Both the position numbers and the translations under genes were made by a program. From Erythrocercus mccallii (taxonomy: Eukaryota > Chordata > Aves > Passeriformes > Dicruridae), in contig VZRG01000034.1 in assembly GCA_013397435.1 (NCBI GenBank), positions 298,315 through 362,314 of the forward strand: a stretch of 64,000 bases of DNA, written 5' to 3'. Position 1 is the first letter of the stretch. Each line of letters opens with the position of its first letter. The notes under the pieces are model-generated. The model saw nothing but the letters and a program-made list of their open reading frames with translations, was not told the origin of the DNA and made no database searches. Positions 23,801-37,480 of the stretch are shown here, one piece after another.

Positions 23801-25859
23801 GGAAGCTTTTATGTGGTTGCCATTTTGTGCTCTTTTTCCAAGCATTTTTTCTTTAAAATTAAGGCTTAACTTATAAAATAGTGCTTTTTTTCTGAGAATC
23901 ATAATAACTTCAAGGATGTTTTCATAGTGCCCTTGGGTAAATTGATATTTTTTTCCTACCAAACCACCTCTCTTCTATATTGTCTATTTGACAGATGGCT
24001 TTATTTCCACGGCAGTTTTCCTTTGTAGCCATGTTTTGGTCATAGCTCATATTGTTTCAGCTATTTGTTTCTATTTAAGAGTTCAGTGTCTCTACATTTA
24101 TTCTAAGAAGCTGCTACTATGCCTACCAGCTTCAAAGAGATGTAACTCACCTATTAGCACAAGAGGGCTTCATAGCTACAGAATTTTATGTTTCATTAGT
24201 CCTATCCATCAAAACATGATTGTCTGCATCATAGGGAAGTTAAGACACTGGTCATATCAAGTTCTAAGGTCATGCAAATAGATTCTTCTCCTAGAGCTTG
24301 TCAAGTGCATCCAGCTGGAACAGCCAAGGGTCAGGGACAATACCACACCTGTTATAGTCTGGAAAGAAATATCTGCTGTTGAGTGGAGAAAGAGAATATA
24401 TTTGTGAAAACAGAACATGTATTTTTGGAAAGAAGCAGAAGCAAATTGCAAAGAAGCCCAAAAGTTGGATTTTGACCAAGGTAAAAGTGTTTGTCTGCTA
24501 CAGGCTAAGCAGCCAGAAGCAAGATTTTTCTTATTTATGTTACAATTTGGTCCAAAATACTGTGTAAAAATCATACAAGTTTTCTCCTTTAGATTATGAA
24601 AAACTTTTGTATTATCCATGTTCCAAACCAGTTTTTTAAGCTTGGGACAGATTAATCTTGTCACCTGTATAAGACCACTTATTTAAATGAGAAAATTTTA
24701 AATTAAGATGTACAATAATTCTCACAACCTTTTACTGTCCATGTTTTAAAAAAATTGTGTCCACCAGTAACTTAGCTGAAAAGAGAATTAATAAGATATT
24801 TCAAGCACCAAATGTCACAAAAACACTTCCAGACTAAATTTTCAAGGGCAGGCCATTAAATTGGTCTCTTGCATTCTTTTAAATGTAATTTTAACTTAGA
24901 AACAATCTCAGCAGGTAGATAAGATTAAGTGGGAAATGAACCAAACCAGAATTGCACTCCTTTTACTCCTTTTAAGAGGCTCAGGAAGAGGTGATGCTAT
25001 GTAATTTTTTTTACCAGCTTCACATGCATCCACTTGCCATCCAAACAAGTAAGAGCATTTCCAGCTGCCTGCCATGGGCAAACTGCTTATTAGTAGATGC
25101 ACGCTATTACTCCTTAGACCTTAAAGGCAGATGGAGTCTGTATTCTAGGATATTTTTGGTCAATTTGTCAGCAGTCTGGTAGTTGATATAAACATTCTTT
25201 GATTGGAAAGAACACAGAAATGGCTGATAGGTGCTTGTTTATAGTCCTCACTATACCAACACAGGGATTTAATTTGTTGCTACACAGACAGAGTCAGTCC
25301 TCTATGAAACAACACACTTCCATAGCAGCAGATATATGACAATAAGAGTGACTGAAGAAACTGCTCTGAGAGGCCAACACCAAATTCCTAGGTACTGTAA
25401 ATACAGGCAGTTCTATCAGTACACTCAGAACCAGCACCAAAATAAAAAAAATATAAAAAAAACCCACATAGGTATTTAATGCCCAAAAGCTGGTACTCAA
25501 ACCAGTATTGTCCAGTCTGGTATTGTACCTGATTTTCTTGATAGCATGACAGTAAAAGTGGCTGGACAGACACTTCAGATGTCAATTTACTTACATAGTT
25601 CAAGTTTTTAAGGCCCACTAAGGCACTAGTCTTGAAATAGTGAATTACATCTATACAAGTAAAGAATAGTTGTTGCCAATGGAAACAAACCTCTATTTGA
25701 ATAGCAATTGATGATTCTTTTAACTATAGTCAGTTCAGGGGAAAACCCCAAGATTTACTTTTTCCTCCATTTAGGATCAAATACTGATATATGAAATTTT
25801 AGTTCCAAATATGTTTGCAAGGTTTAAAGGGGTACATTTCAGAAAGGCTATGTCATTGC

Positions 25860-25860
<1 letters not shown>

Positions 25861-25899
<39 letters not shown>
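25861..25899. repeat. (TAA)13 microsatellite
   Basis: Thirteen perfect TAA units without interruption. Perfect trinucleotide repeats of this length are usually polymorphic. Confidence 0.97.
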
Positions 25900-25901
<2 letters not shown>

Positions 25902-26718
25902 GTTCAAATCTGGACACTTTGGCACTCAACCTCAAATATGAAATGAATCCAGGCACTGTTACATGAAAATCTGGGCTTATAAATTTGAATGATCCCCTGG
26001 TAAAGATCTAAGAAATAATTCAATATATTATGAAATATTAGTGATAGAGCAGTCTTTGATGGTTTGTGTATTCTTATCTCTTTGAATTTGAATATGATAA
26101 TCTTTCATTTTTAAGTCTTGTTTCTGAAATGGAACAAAATTATTCTCATATGCATGCCAGACTCTCTTCCCATAGGATGTTTGTTAGTAGGTTTTCTGTA
26201 GAAACATGGTAATTATGCTGTATTTACTATTTTTACTGTTTATGATGCTATTTGTGGTTGGGTGTGAGTGGAATAGCTTCATGTGATAATGACTGTATTT
26301 TTTATATATGCAGCTTGTTGCAGTAGCAAGGCATCTCCCTGTCATAAAGGGATATTAAAATTATACACTGTCAGCCACATTAAATTCCTGTAACTCCCAG
26401 CAGCTGAATTTGTTAAAGAAGTTGATACCCCTTTAGGTCTCCCATGAGGACATATGGATGCTTATACTGAGGGCAGGATACACTACTTATCTCCAGGCAT
26501 AGCTGTGCAAACAAAGGCTTTGTGAAGGATTTGCTTCTCTGATTGGGAGAACACTGAATTCAAGTTATTTTTTGTTACCTATTGAAGAACTTGTTCTTGT
26601 TGAACATAGAGAAAAAACTGAAAAAAAAGACCACGTCTGAGTTCTTGTGTGGTCCACAGTCTATTAGAGTAATGAGATTGTTTCAATTTACTAGCTATAA
26701 CAAACTTTTTCTTCCAAA

Positions 26719-26733
26719 AACAACAACAACAAC
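26719..26733. repeat. Short (CAA)n repeat
   Basis: Four to five CAA units follow a short A run. It is too short to say more. Confidence 0.7.
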
Positions 26734-29686
26734 AGCCAGCCACTTTAAATAAATGTAAATGTTCTTTGTTTGGGGCTCCTCTTTATCCTCTGGTCACAGT
26801 GTTAGCACCTTTTTGCCAAATTTGCAGGCTGCAGGTGAAACCCCAGGAAGACCAAGCTGTTCCCTGTTCTAGACTGAACACAGAAGAGCAGCCATTCATT
26901 CGGACCTCAGACCTCTGCTCTACTCCCCTGAGGCCCTACTCCACTATGTGCCTCTCCTCTTTTTCCCTGAATCCCGAATTTTCTCATTTCATTGAACCTC
27001 AATGAACCCTTCGTATTCCTTCTGCCAAATGATCCCCCATTACATGACCACTTTCTATTAAGTCGTAAGATAAGTAAAAAGAAAGCAAAAGACAGCCATG
27101 CTGTCCTAAAGACTACACTGATATTATTGGTAAATTAAATATTCTATTCTATGTATTTATGCTACATCTGTTAATTAAAATGGTAACATATCTTTTCTTG
27201 GGAAGTCTACAATCTGTGAAATTTTCCCCCTAAATCTGAAGTTAAATTAAATTGAAAGCAGAAAACAGATAAACAGCTGTCTGTAATAATAGGTTTGTAA
27301 GTGTTTTAGTGGACATATCAACAGTTTTTGGTATACAGATAGAGAAATGGGACATATGGCAATGGTGAAGAGCAATTATGACTTTTTTGAACATGCCAAT
27401 AACATATACATAATCATAATCACTGTAAAGCTCCCCTTGTTTGAAGTTCTTTATCTTCAAGTTGTTTTTCTACAATTACATCCTAGCAATGATGCAATAT
27501 ATTACCATACGAAGCGTGACTACGATTGTACCTCTTAAATGTCTATCAGAGGCAATGCTTTAATGATATAAATTACCTCAGGGTTTAAAGCATATTTTGC
27601 AATGAATGTCTAGCTGTCAAAGTCTTTATTGCTACACATAAAAAATGATGAAATTACATTTGCAAGACCATGGCACTTATGAAGCCTTTGTAGTCTCTTC
27701 AATAATTTTTCTGCATCAAATATTCATTTTATTGTCAGTTCTTACCTTATTTTCTGCCAGTGCTATCCCTTTAAATCTAACAATGTTAGATCTTCAGTCC
27801 TCCCTTACATTTAAGATTACTGTACATCTGACTAAAAATATGGCATGAAAGTATTATGTGTGATTCAGATTCATGTGTACTTACCAGTATTCTCACTAGA
27901 CTGATTGCGCATTTTTTCTTGTGATTATCCCTGTAATGGTTCCTCTTTGTGGCTGCCAGATAAAAGCTTGATCACAGTTCAGAAAATATGGGTGAAAGAG
28001 TGATGGGCTGAGTTGCCTGCACATGAATTGTCATCAGATTTGACTCTGGAAAAACTAGATTCATTGTAAGCAGAAAACAATCTTGCCATCAATGGTATGA
28101 CACAGTGACTTAAGACATTATAATATTAGTCAAGCTGAATAATTTAAAATATTGTATGCAGTATCATATGTTTGATGGTCATTATCCCCTTTTAAAAGCC
28201 ATTTTCCTCATTGTGATCACAAAAAGAATGAAAAAGAATGTTAGGCAGAGGTCCCTGCAAACAGAACTTCTCACTGGATTAGACACTGATCTAAAAAGCT
28301 GGCAATTTAAATACCAGATATCTCTTTGCCATACCGAGATTTTTTTAGTATCCTGAAGACTAATGAGTTGGTGCCTATGTGTCAAGAAGCATGTTCATTA
28401 ATTCTATATCAGCATTTGATATACAAGTGCTCATGCAGAGGTGGTCTTATTTGATGGAAAAGCCGTGTTGGTTTGGTAAACGCTATCAAATATTTTAACA
28501 AATTCCTTTGACAACAGACTCTAAAATCTATTCTGTTTTGTTCTGTGAGCCTGTGAGGAAGAGAAAAGACTAGTTTTCCAGGGTACCAGTTCTCTTTACT
28601 ACTCTATATTTACAGAGCTCTACTTCAACAGAACACCTTACTACGGGAAACTGCATGTGAAGGTAAGGAGGGGAAATGGCACTTTCTTTTCACTCAAGAA
28701 AGTTTGAGGCAAAAGTAAAGTGAGGAAAGAAAATATTTTTTTCCATGTTCATTTATATGGTTTCTACATGTTATTAACGCTAGCATGAGAGTAAAAAAAA
28801 ACAAAAACAAACCCAACCAAGAAATTCAGTCTGAAAGAAGACTGAAGAATGTAAAACCCCACAATGTTACCAAAAATAAAATGAAGGAGCATTGCTGGTG
28901 CTCTGACAATTTTACATACATCTAGTTCCTTTAAAAATTTGGAAATCCTTTCAAAATTAACTTTCTGTACAATATTTTCAGGTAGGAGAACAGAAAAGTA
29001 ACTCAACAGATCACAAAGTCATTATGAAAAAAAGGTATAAAATCCTACAGTGTTGATGCATTACTGGTTTTCACAAGTTCTTTTGTAAGTGCTTTTCACA
29101 ATAATAAGAGACAATTGTCCAGAACAGTAGGAGACAAGAAGTTATGTTCCCTGGGTAGGAAAAGAAGGTAAAGAGCCCACATTTTTTCTGTGTCAGAAAA
29201 GGACCATAGTTATAAAAACCTTTTAAAAGCATGTAATATTATTTTATTTAACTGAATTCTAAGCCATTTGGGATATAGCTTATTTGTGTTTATTGTAACA
29301 AAGCAGACTAATCAAGATTCTGTTTATCTGTGAAATCTTCTAGATAAAAAACATTAATGAAAAATCATGGTCATCATGCTTTTCTAGAACTGGCTACACC
29401 TTTATTTGAAGAAGGTAAGAACAAAATCTACAGATATGTCTATGTAAGAAATTAAAGCATTTCTAGCACTGGTTGAGAACAAAATTCTATTAAGTATTAA
29501 AAAGGAAGTTGATCAGTGCCTGTATAAGAATATTGCCTATATTCAATGGAAGTCAATGGGAATCAATATCTTCAGAAAGTTATCTATTCATAATAGGCAA
29601 CGTAAAAACTCTTTTTTAATTAGAAGGCCCATAGCTGATTTCGTAATTTTCATTCTGACAGTACAAATACAGTGCCTCCAATTAGG

Positions 29687-30128
29687 TGTAGCCACCAAGA
29701 TTCTCCCAAAGCAAACTGCTTGCTCACTCTTCCTTTTCCCTCTTCCTTCCTGACCCAGCAGGATGGAGTTGGGAATTGGACCCACAAAAGGTGAAAATCA
29801 AAGGCTGAGATAAGAACAATTTACTGAAACCAGCAATGAGATAACAAAAGGAACTGTAACAGCAACAATTTAGTAACAAAAGGTATAAGATAAAGAAACA
29901 ATTTGAAAGGAAAGCCCATGACAAATAACAACCGGTTTCTTCTTCTTCCCAGCCATGCTTTCTCCCATCAGAAGGGGGGCTCTTCTTCTCCAAGGTATGA
30001 GCATCCCTTTCCCAGTGACCAACAATGAGGCGAGGAGGTACAGAATAACCTACTTGCGCTGGCCCCAGTCTCTGCCCCTTCATGGCTACTGCAAAAAAAT
30101 TAACCCAGTTCTGTATGAAAGTAGGACA
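29687..30128 (-). mobile_element. Endogenous retrovirus LTR remnant, minus strand
   Basis: Read on the minus strand, it starts with TGTCCTAC at 30128. It continues with GGTTAATTTTTTTGCAGTAG (about 30103-30084), the degraded form of a block I recognise from a common neoavian LTR. Near its other end are a reversed 'AAATTGTTCTTATCTCAGCC' motif (about 29824-29805) and a 'CCTGCTGGGTCAGGAAGG' region (29761-29744), in the order expected for the end of that LTR. It is shorter than the family form I recall, and the interior, including the promoter, is decayed. The 29687 boundary is approximate and no target duplication was found. Confidence 0.6.
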
Positions 30129-31744
30129 AACCCTAATTCAACCTTTTTGCTGTTTGGAGGAAAAATAACTAAACAAATTGTGCAGAGTATAAAGAATTAT
30201 TATCCAGCTATGAAGATGGCATTAGCTGTGCAATTGCAAGAATAGAAAATGAACATTTTTCATCCAAAAATGATTCTATATATATATTGTTGAAAATATT
30301 TTTTTCTGAATTCCCATCCCCTCTGTATAATTTTTGTCTTTGGTCCCTTAAATTTGCTACTCCAAATTACTATATTTGCAATCTTTAATCATGCAAACCC
30401 ACTATGATGTCATAAATAACTATGTCTGTGTTTATGATTAATAATCATGGTAATTTGAAATTCAAATATGATCATGTGGTTTCCTTACATTATAATTGTT
30501 ATATACATCCTAGACAGTGAAGGTGATAATCTATTCTAGGAATACAGCAAGGAAAGAAACAAACACAGAAGTGAAGGATAGCATTTATTAAACTATAACA
30601 GCAACGCTTGAGTGCTGGTGAAAAGCTTTAACTATCTTTTCTGGGGGAATGAACACTGGATTAATGACAGCTGAGTGAAAGACTTGTCCATTTATAATAA
30701 GAGGTTTGAACAATAATAGCTAATGAAATTACTGGTGGTATGAAGAACAGTCAGACTCTGTTAGGGGTTAAAACCTATAATCAGCTACACATCTTAATGA
30801 CTTGGTTAACGAATAAAGCAGGTATTGTAGGAATCCTGCAAACTGTCTCAAGCTACTAATGCCTGCAGAACTATAGAATTTTCACACATTGTATAGAGAA
30901 AATGAAGTTATTACTTTGCAGGATTCAACTTCAGAAAGTAACAAAGTGAAGCTGTGACACTTTAAAGCATTGTGCAGGCAAAAATGGAAAAAATTAGTTT
31001 AAATAGCTTGAAAAAATATGCTGGTGATTGAGACTGAAAGGACCCTAAAGCAAACATGATGTAATTATTTTTTACTAAGGGTATCAGAGAGCTGCAACAG
31101 CATCACAGAGCTTCTGCAGAAGAAATATTGTACTTTCACCGGAAACTGTGTAGTTGAATGTCAGGCATGGTTTAGTAATATATATAGATCAAGACCAAAA
31201 TATTGAAAAATAAGGGGAAATAAATTATGCAACTATCTGCAAAATGTAACTATTGTCCCTTGAGAACAATACTGGAGATCTGTAGATTCATCACTTTGCA
31301 AATGACAAAACATGATTTCCAAGCAGCTATTCATTAATTGATTGGAAGGAATATTTTGGCTACATCTCTATTACGTTTGGGTTGCTATACTTAAGGCTCA
31401 ATCAGCTGTTGAAGTTTTATTGGCCTTGAGAAACAGATGACTTAATTCATTCTATAGGGTGAGTTTGAACAGGTGAGTAAGCAGCTTGAACAGTTATGGA
31501 CATTTTCTTTAGGTCCCAGCATGCTGGTACAGATATAAGATTAATGTACATTGATTTTATTCCGCCACTTAAAACAGACAGTATTTTTTTTACATCTGGC
31601 TGTAAACTGTAGCTCCATCTTGTCATTTAGAAAACCTCTTAAATACAAAGGTCCCAGTGAGAACAACATATTTTGCTTTCCTGTTTATAGAAGAAAAAAA
31701 ATATAACCATTCTGGAGGAAAGCAGATTTCTTACCACAGTGCAG
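30129..31744. other. Gene-free AT-rich DNA
   Basis: No coding region or recognised element. The longest frames are short and random-looking. Confidence 0.65.
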
Positions 31745-31747
31745 TTT

Positions 31748-32030
31748 GATCTCACAGAATCATGGAATCATGAAGGTTGGAGAAGACCTTTAATATCATT
31801 GAGTTCAACTGTTGATGCAGTGCTGCCAAGTCCAACACTAAACCATGTCCCTAAGTGCCACAATTACCTGTCTTTTACATACCTCCAGAGATGGTGATTC
31901 CACCAATTTGCCAGGCAGGCAGTTTGTGTCTTTGACTACACTTTCAGGAAAGAAGGTTTTACTAATACTACATCTAAACCTCTCCTGGAGCAACCTGAAG
32001 CCGTTTCCTCTTTTCCTGCTACTTTTTATT
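31748..32030 (-). mobile_element. CR1 LINE 3' end, minus strand
   Basis: The plus strand starts with the reversed CR1 terminal microsatellite (AGAATCATGGAATCATGAAGG, about 31757-31777). It continues with GGTTGGAGAAGACCTTTAAT, AACCATGTCCCTAAGTGCCA (about 31841-31860), ATACCTCCAGAGATGGTGAT and CTAAACCTCTCCTGGAGCAA (about 31974-31993), all in the order of an antisense CR1 3' end. It is a 5'-truncated copy; the 62-codon plus-strand frame inside is not a gene. It is more intact than the CR1 piece at 3.3 kb. Confidence 0.9.
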
Positions 32031-32039
32031 TGAAATAAT

Positions 32040-35000
32040 GAACAATCAGGAATAAAGGCTCACAGAAGTAGGTCAGTGTGAGGATATATGCTCAGACAGG
32101 TACTCTGAATCAATGTTTGAGGAGGAATTTAAGATGAAACTATGTATAAAGCATGGAATTGTTATTTTATCTGGAAAGTAGATATTCATATGCTTATGTC
32201 TTCACTTTCTGAGAACACAGGATGAGTAAAACCCAGGAACATCTGGTCCCTGCAATCTGCATATCCTCAGACTATCTAAACTATGGATTTTGATGACAGT
32301 GCTCACTGTAGGACACTCACTGTTCTGTAGGAGGGTTTCTTCAGTGGTGTAGCTACAAATCATGAGTCTCAGGCTGTCATTGTTTTATCTATTGTCTTCA
32401 ATAAAATTATCACATGTGCTACCAGATGAAGATTGTTTAGAATGGATGAAATCAATTAATCATTTCTTTGTGCAAGTTAAACTATATACAGTTCTGTACT
32501 TACTTCTTGCCAGAATCTTTGCTATTTCCCAAGATTTGATCAGAAGTTAATCAGAAGTTTGTCCCACAATGAATTTTTATGCATCAGGACTGAGATATTT
32601 TCCATGCATATTAATGCACATGTAAGAGAAAATTCTTACATGAGAATTTATAAGAATTTATTAAAAAAATAATTGTAGGGAAGTTCAGCTTATTCTTTAT
32701 ATGATGATGGTCTTGCATGTGGCATTCTCACTTCATTGTCTCTTGAGAGTATGTATTTTCCATTTTTACTATAAGTTGCTAAACTTGTCTAGTTTTTTGC
32801 ATTCTTCATAGAGGATGTCTTTTCAGATTTTTTTGGCTGTTTAGAGTCACTAGGGATGTGCTTCATTAAAAAAAAGAAGGGAATTCTAGCTGCTGAGAAC
32901 TGCCCAGGAATACAACTGCTGATCTTGCAAGCACATCGAGTGACCAGCACAAAATAGTGCCTGCTTCTGTACCTCCAGCTTAACATCCTGATAATTAGTT
33001 CTGAAGCTGAATATAATCCTATGATCCCAGTGTCTCAGAGACTGGTTCTTTCTGTTGACACATTAGGATTGTCAGGATTAAAAGGAATTCTTTAACTAAG
33101 TTCCTGTTGCTGAACAGGAAACAAAGATAACGTATGTAATCTAAATATTTGGCACATCTAAATTAAGAATTTAGTATTTTCTTTCCCTTTCAAACCAAAT
33201 TTTTTCAAACTAATATAAACAACTTTTTTTACATGGCACAAGTTGCTATCTTTTTAGAAAATTTGTTTGCTCCTTCCATTTTTAGGGAAATATGCGTGAT
33301 CAAACTCTCATTTTGTATTAAAGTTCTTAAAAATAATGGACGATAAACAAATACATTTTAATTAGATTTTATCAGATGTCTCTGATTTCAGTCAACTGTA
33401 TTCTCTAGAATTCTCATTAAACTACTTTTTAAAATAAAAGCATGTCCCTAAATACAGTGTCAAAGGAATCAAAGAGTAGTTTGCAATTCTGCATCTTATT
33501 ATTTTCATAGCCATCCTACATACTTGGATTGGGTTTCAAATATTTTGTGCATTTTAGTTCCATTTCCACTGTTCATCAGGAGAGCAAAAGAGTGAAATAT
33601 AAATGACTACAGTGTTCACTAATAATTATGATAAATTACTTTTTCCTTCTAGAAAAATATATGTTGTAATATTTGAGAAAATTATTTTATATAACCCAAG
33701 TCAATTTATAGCAGACATTTGCAGAGTGTTTTCATATGGTTTTTGCATTGACTATGCAAATAAAACAAATAAAACTAAAAAAAAGTCACTGTATGTTTCT
33801 GATTTGACACTGTGTTCCAGTTCCTTAACATAGATATAAGATCTCTGAAAACACTATAGTCTGTCCTGTTCAGTTTCTTGAATTATATAAAAATATATAT
33901 CAACTTGTCCTTTATGCTAGGTGTTCTGATCAGCACAAATGTATTCATGGGCCATAAACTTCCTTAGTAGAGAGCATTATTCAAGCTGTAATAGAGAAGA
34001 AAATAAAATATTTTATTCCTCATCTATATTCACTCTTCAGCTTTGGAGGGCTTATTGATTAAGGTGCTGAACTTACAGTTCTGAGAGCAAATTCCTCTTT
34101 TCATCTTCAACTTTATCAATTTTTTTGTATTGTTTTGGGTAGGATCTAAATCTAGGATATAGCTTTAAATTTAGAGTAGATTATTCATGTGCCTAAAATT
34201 CAGCAGTATAACAGGCTTTGGGTTTAAATTGTAACAGTCTAAGTACACCAGGCATGGAAATGGGAAGTTAATTTAACTGCAAATTCTCTATTTCAGGAAT
34301 TGGACTTTGATCTGAGAAGCTTCACAGTCCTTAATGAAAGCAGTGACACTAAGGTCAGATTCACCGACCACTCTGCTACCACTATCACCTTCACAGGCAT
34401 ATGTAACAATTAGGAGAACCATAAAGAACAATGTGAAAGAACTGGGTACACATTGGAAAACCAAGTAATCCTGGGAATTTATGTTATGCGTTTTCTTCAT
34501 CATTGTTTACTACAAACCTTGCAGGGATTTGGGAAGAAATTTGAACAGGAATTCAAAGTTCTTTTACTTCAAGGTAAACCAGTGATCAAGCTTGTGATGC
34601 AACTACTTTGCTGATCATTTTGCTGTGATGTTACTACTGTGACTGATCTAATATAATCAATATCTAGTGCATATTAATAATTCACATCTGTGAGCAATTT
34701 GACCATTGTTTCACATAAGGAAGGAAGGCATTGTAGCCTCTGAGGTGTCCTGTCCTCTGCTTTGTTTCATACTCTGTCCAAAACAGAGCTACCACCAGAT
34801 CTGACACCGTCACACACATAATCTGTGAGTGTATATCTGTCTGTCTTCAAATAAATAGACAAAATTTTACATATGTGTGTGGATGCATACATATATATTT
34901 ACACAGAGATATTTACTAGGGGATTCAAGGAGCTACTTACCTTTCAATTAACTGAAGGGCATCAGTACTGGCCCAGTGTATAGAGACTTCCTAATTCATG

Positions 35001-37480
35001 CCATTTCCTAGGTATCAAAATCCATAATTAACACAATGGAAGAACCCTTTTTATCCTTTCCACCTATTGTGCGAAGAGATTTTTTTTCACTTTAATGAAA
35101 AAATGAAAAAGACCTTTTTAGATAATTGCCTTTAGAGAATATTACATCCATCTGAAACATATTCCCATGGTCAAAACCTAAAAATATTTACCGCTCATAA
35201 CTGAGCTACAGAAAGCAACATGTGAGCTTTGTTACATGTCTAGACTAGAAAGTCTTGCTTGATTTTAGGCTGACGTTCTGACTGAGAAATGTTGTGGGGA
35301 AACTAAATTTAGTGACACAAATGAAAGATCCAAAAACTTTATAGAAATTTTTCCTTTCAGATTGTGGGAAAGATAAATTTACAATAAGTGTAGTAATCAC
35401 ATATATTTAAAAAATATTGTCTGACCTATATTTTTAAGCATGAACAGTACTGAAAACTTAGTCACTCTTGAATTATGATGATTCCCTTTCTCTTTCTTAG
35501 TCTTATTTTACATTCACGGAGTAGTAGTAATTAATATTATGATTATACATTTTTTCAGCAATAAGAAAATTCTTGCTTTCTATATATTTTTTTCAAGTTC
35601 CATATATCTGCCTTTCATAGAAATAAATATAGAACGATAACGCATTTGGTTTTGATTGTCACTTCAATATCCTTTTCACTAGAAAGCTAATCCAGGTTAA
35701 CCAAGAAACTAATTTTGGTTAGGCTGGGCTAACATTAGCATGCCAGTAAATACCACGTGAACTGTACTTGAATGGTTTTTTTAGCTTTTGGAATTTACTG
35801 CTAAGATTTCTATTATTTCCAGATGACAGGACATGGTGATGAAAAGTATGGGAAAATATGGTTAAATTAATGGGCTTCCTGAAAACTAAATCATTCTGAA
35901 TCATTGAAAGTGGCTTCTGCATTGCTGCATTGTTGTTTGAAAGCAAAAATGCAAACTACAGTGCTGGAATTTCCTTAAAAAGATTATCTGATGAACTGAT
36001 TCCTGCAGAGGTGGAGAAATGTCATATATCCTTGGTCTTGATGTACATACCTTCTCCAGAAGATTTTTATGTGTGTGACAAAGTCACAGGCAGTGAATTT
36101 ATATTCCCTCTGGTTATGTTACCATTATCATAACATGTGTGTATAGAGATTCTATCTAGACTGAATGCTGCTCAGCTTTCTTAATTTTAAAGAGTTCAGA
36201 TATTCTGCAGTAGATTAAAGCTCAAAAACAGAATCTCATTGGAAAAAGAGGTTTATTTTTTCACACAGGAAATTAAGACTGGCTGTTATTAATTTTCAGA
36301 TATCAGAGGGATGCAAGAGAAAACAGACAGGGACTTGTTAATTATTAGGTCTTAGCAGTGTACCCACACTAAGTGGTAGCCTGTAACAGATTTATCAAAA
36401 AATATTTAAAATACAGTTTTAATTATTTGAATACTTGAGGAATATATCTCTCCTAATTGTGATAGATGAATGGGTCTTTTCTGTTAGACTTGGCATGGAA
36501 ATCTGTTTTTAAAAGAAAGGCGACCATATTCTCGTAATTTTTGTCTTCTCATTTTTCTGCAGTGCTAAAAGCTACTGATGTTCTAGTGCCTTTAAAAGGA
36601 GCTTTGAAGATTATCAAGATGCCAAAGAAAATGCATGCTGTGCCTATAGGAACATCCTGTCTATACATGGATTGACTAGGAAATGCTGCATTGCTGCAGG
36701 TTTTTTCCTGCTCTTTCATCTCTACATTGTTCTGTCTTCATGTTTTGTATGGACTCTCATACCTCCTTGAAATTACCCAGCAAGGGTGTTGTGCTTGGTG
36801 CTTGCAGGTACATTGCAGAATCCTAGATGTAAATCCAAATTTTCAGCAAATACTGAAGGCATCACCTGCTGAAACCTACTGCCACTGGCTGCAGGGTGTC
36901 TCCTCACGAGCCCTCTCCCTCTGCATAAGGTTTATGCAGAAGGGATGAAGTATACCACTTTAGAGCTGGCAGGAAAGAGCTGTGAGAGAGTGGAGCATAT
37001 GGTGATCCTGTCATGCATTCCTGCATCTCAGCTGGATTCTCACATAGGAGAGCAATATGCATTTGCCTCTTAGCTGATGAAGGTGGCTGCAGTAGTTTCT
37101 GGGCAGACATAAAATCATAAGACTTGAAGCATGAAACCACAGAACATCTTTCAGCCCATTGATATATCCAAGGCAAAATCATGTAGGTCAGTGATGACAA
37201 ACTTGTTCAGGCTAAAGACACTGTTAGATGAAATTGGAAAGATGCAAATTTCCCAGACAAATTCAATTTAAATGCTTTTACTTACTATTCAGAACTGTCT
37301 AAATCTCTTTTACATTGTCCTTTTCTATTTGTAATGAACACAGAATACTGTCAAATTTGCTTCTCCCCACAGAAAACCTGAAAATGGTTGCAAACAGTTA
37401 TTTACTGCTACTGCCTAGCTGATATATTAATACTCTTGTATTAATACCTTGGACTTGTCTTTCAAATGACACCTTTGTGT
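32040..37480. other. Gene-free AT-rich DNA
   Basis: No gene or mobile element recognised. Open frames stay under 100 codons. A GC-richer patch at 36690-37200 has open frames on both strands (85 and 98 codons), which point to composition more than to coding. Confidence 0.6.

Larger units (their letters stand above)
14470..24290. other. Gene-free AT-rich DNA, poor in mobile elements
   Basis: No gene, RNA gene or recognisable transposable element over almost 10 kb. Open frames are below 100 codons. Small structures visible are an inverted repeat at 16746-16796 and a near-perfect hairpin at 17835-17870, listed separately. A long tract this clean of repeats could contain conserved regulatory elements, but that cannot be told from one sequence. 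Confidence 0.6.
24291..29680. other. Gene-free DNA with a TAA microsatellite
   Basis: This contains the longest open frame of the window (135 codons, minus strand, 24257-24664), which has no recognisable domain and overlaps open frames on the other strand. A slightly GC-richer, pyrimidine-rich patch at 26766-27005 is also open on the plus strand for 79 codons without a recognisable product. Microsatellites are listed separately. Confidence 0.6.

Noticed and set aside
24257..24664. Longest open frame (135 codons, minus strand)
   Set aside because: It has no recognisable domain, overlaps open frames on the other strand, and roughly one frame of this length is expected by chance in 64 kb of this composition.
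26766..27005. 79-codon plus-strand frame in a pyrimidine-rich patch
   Set aside because: No domain or splice context is convincing; the openness follows from the C/T-rich composition.
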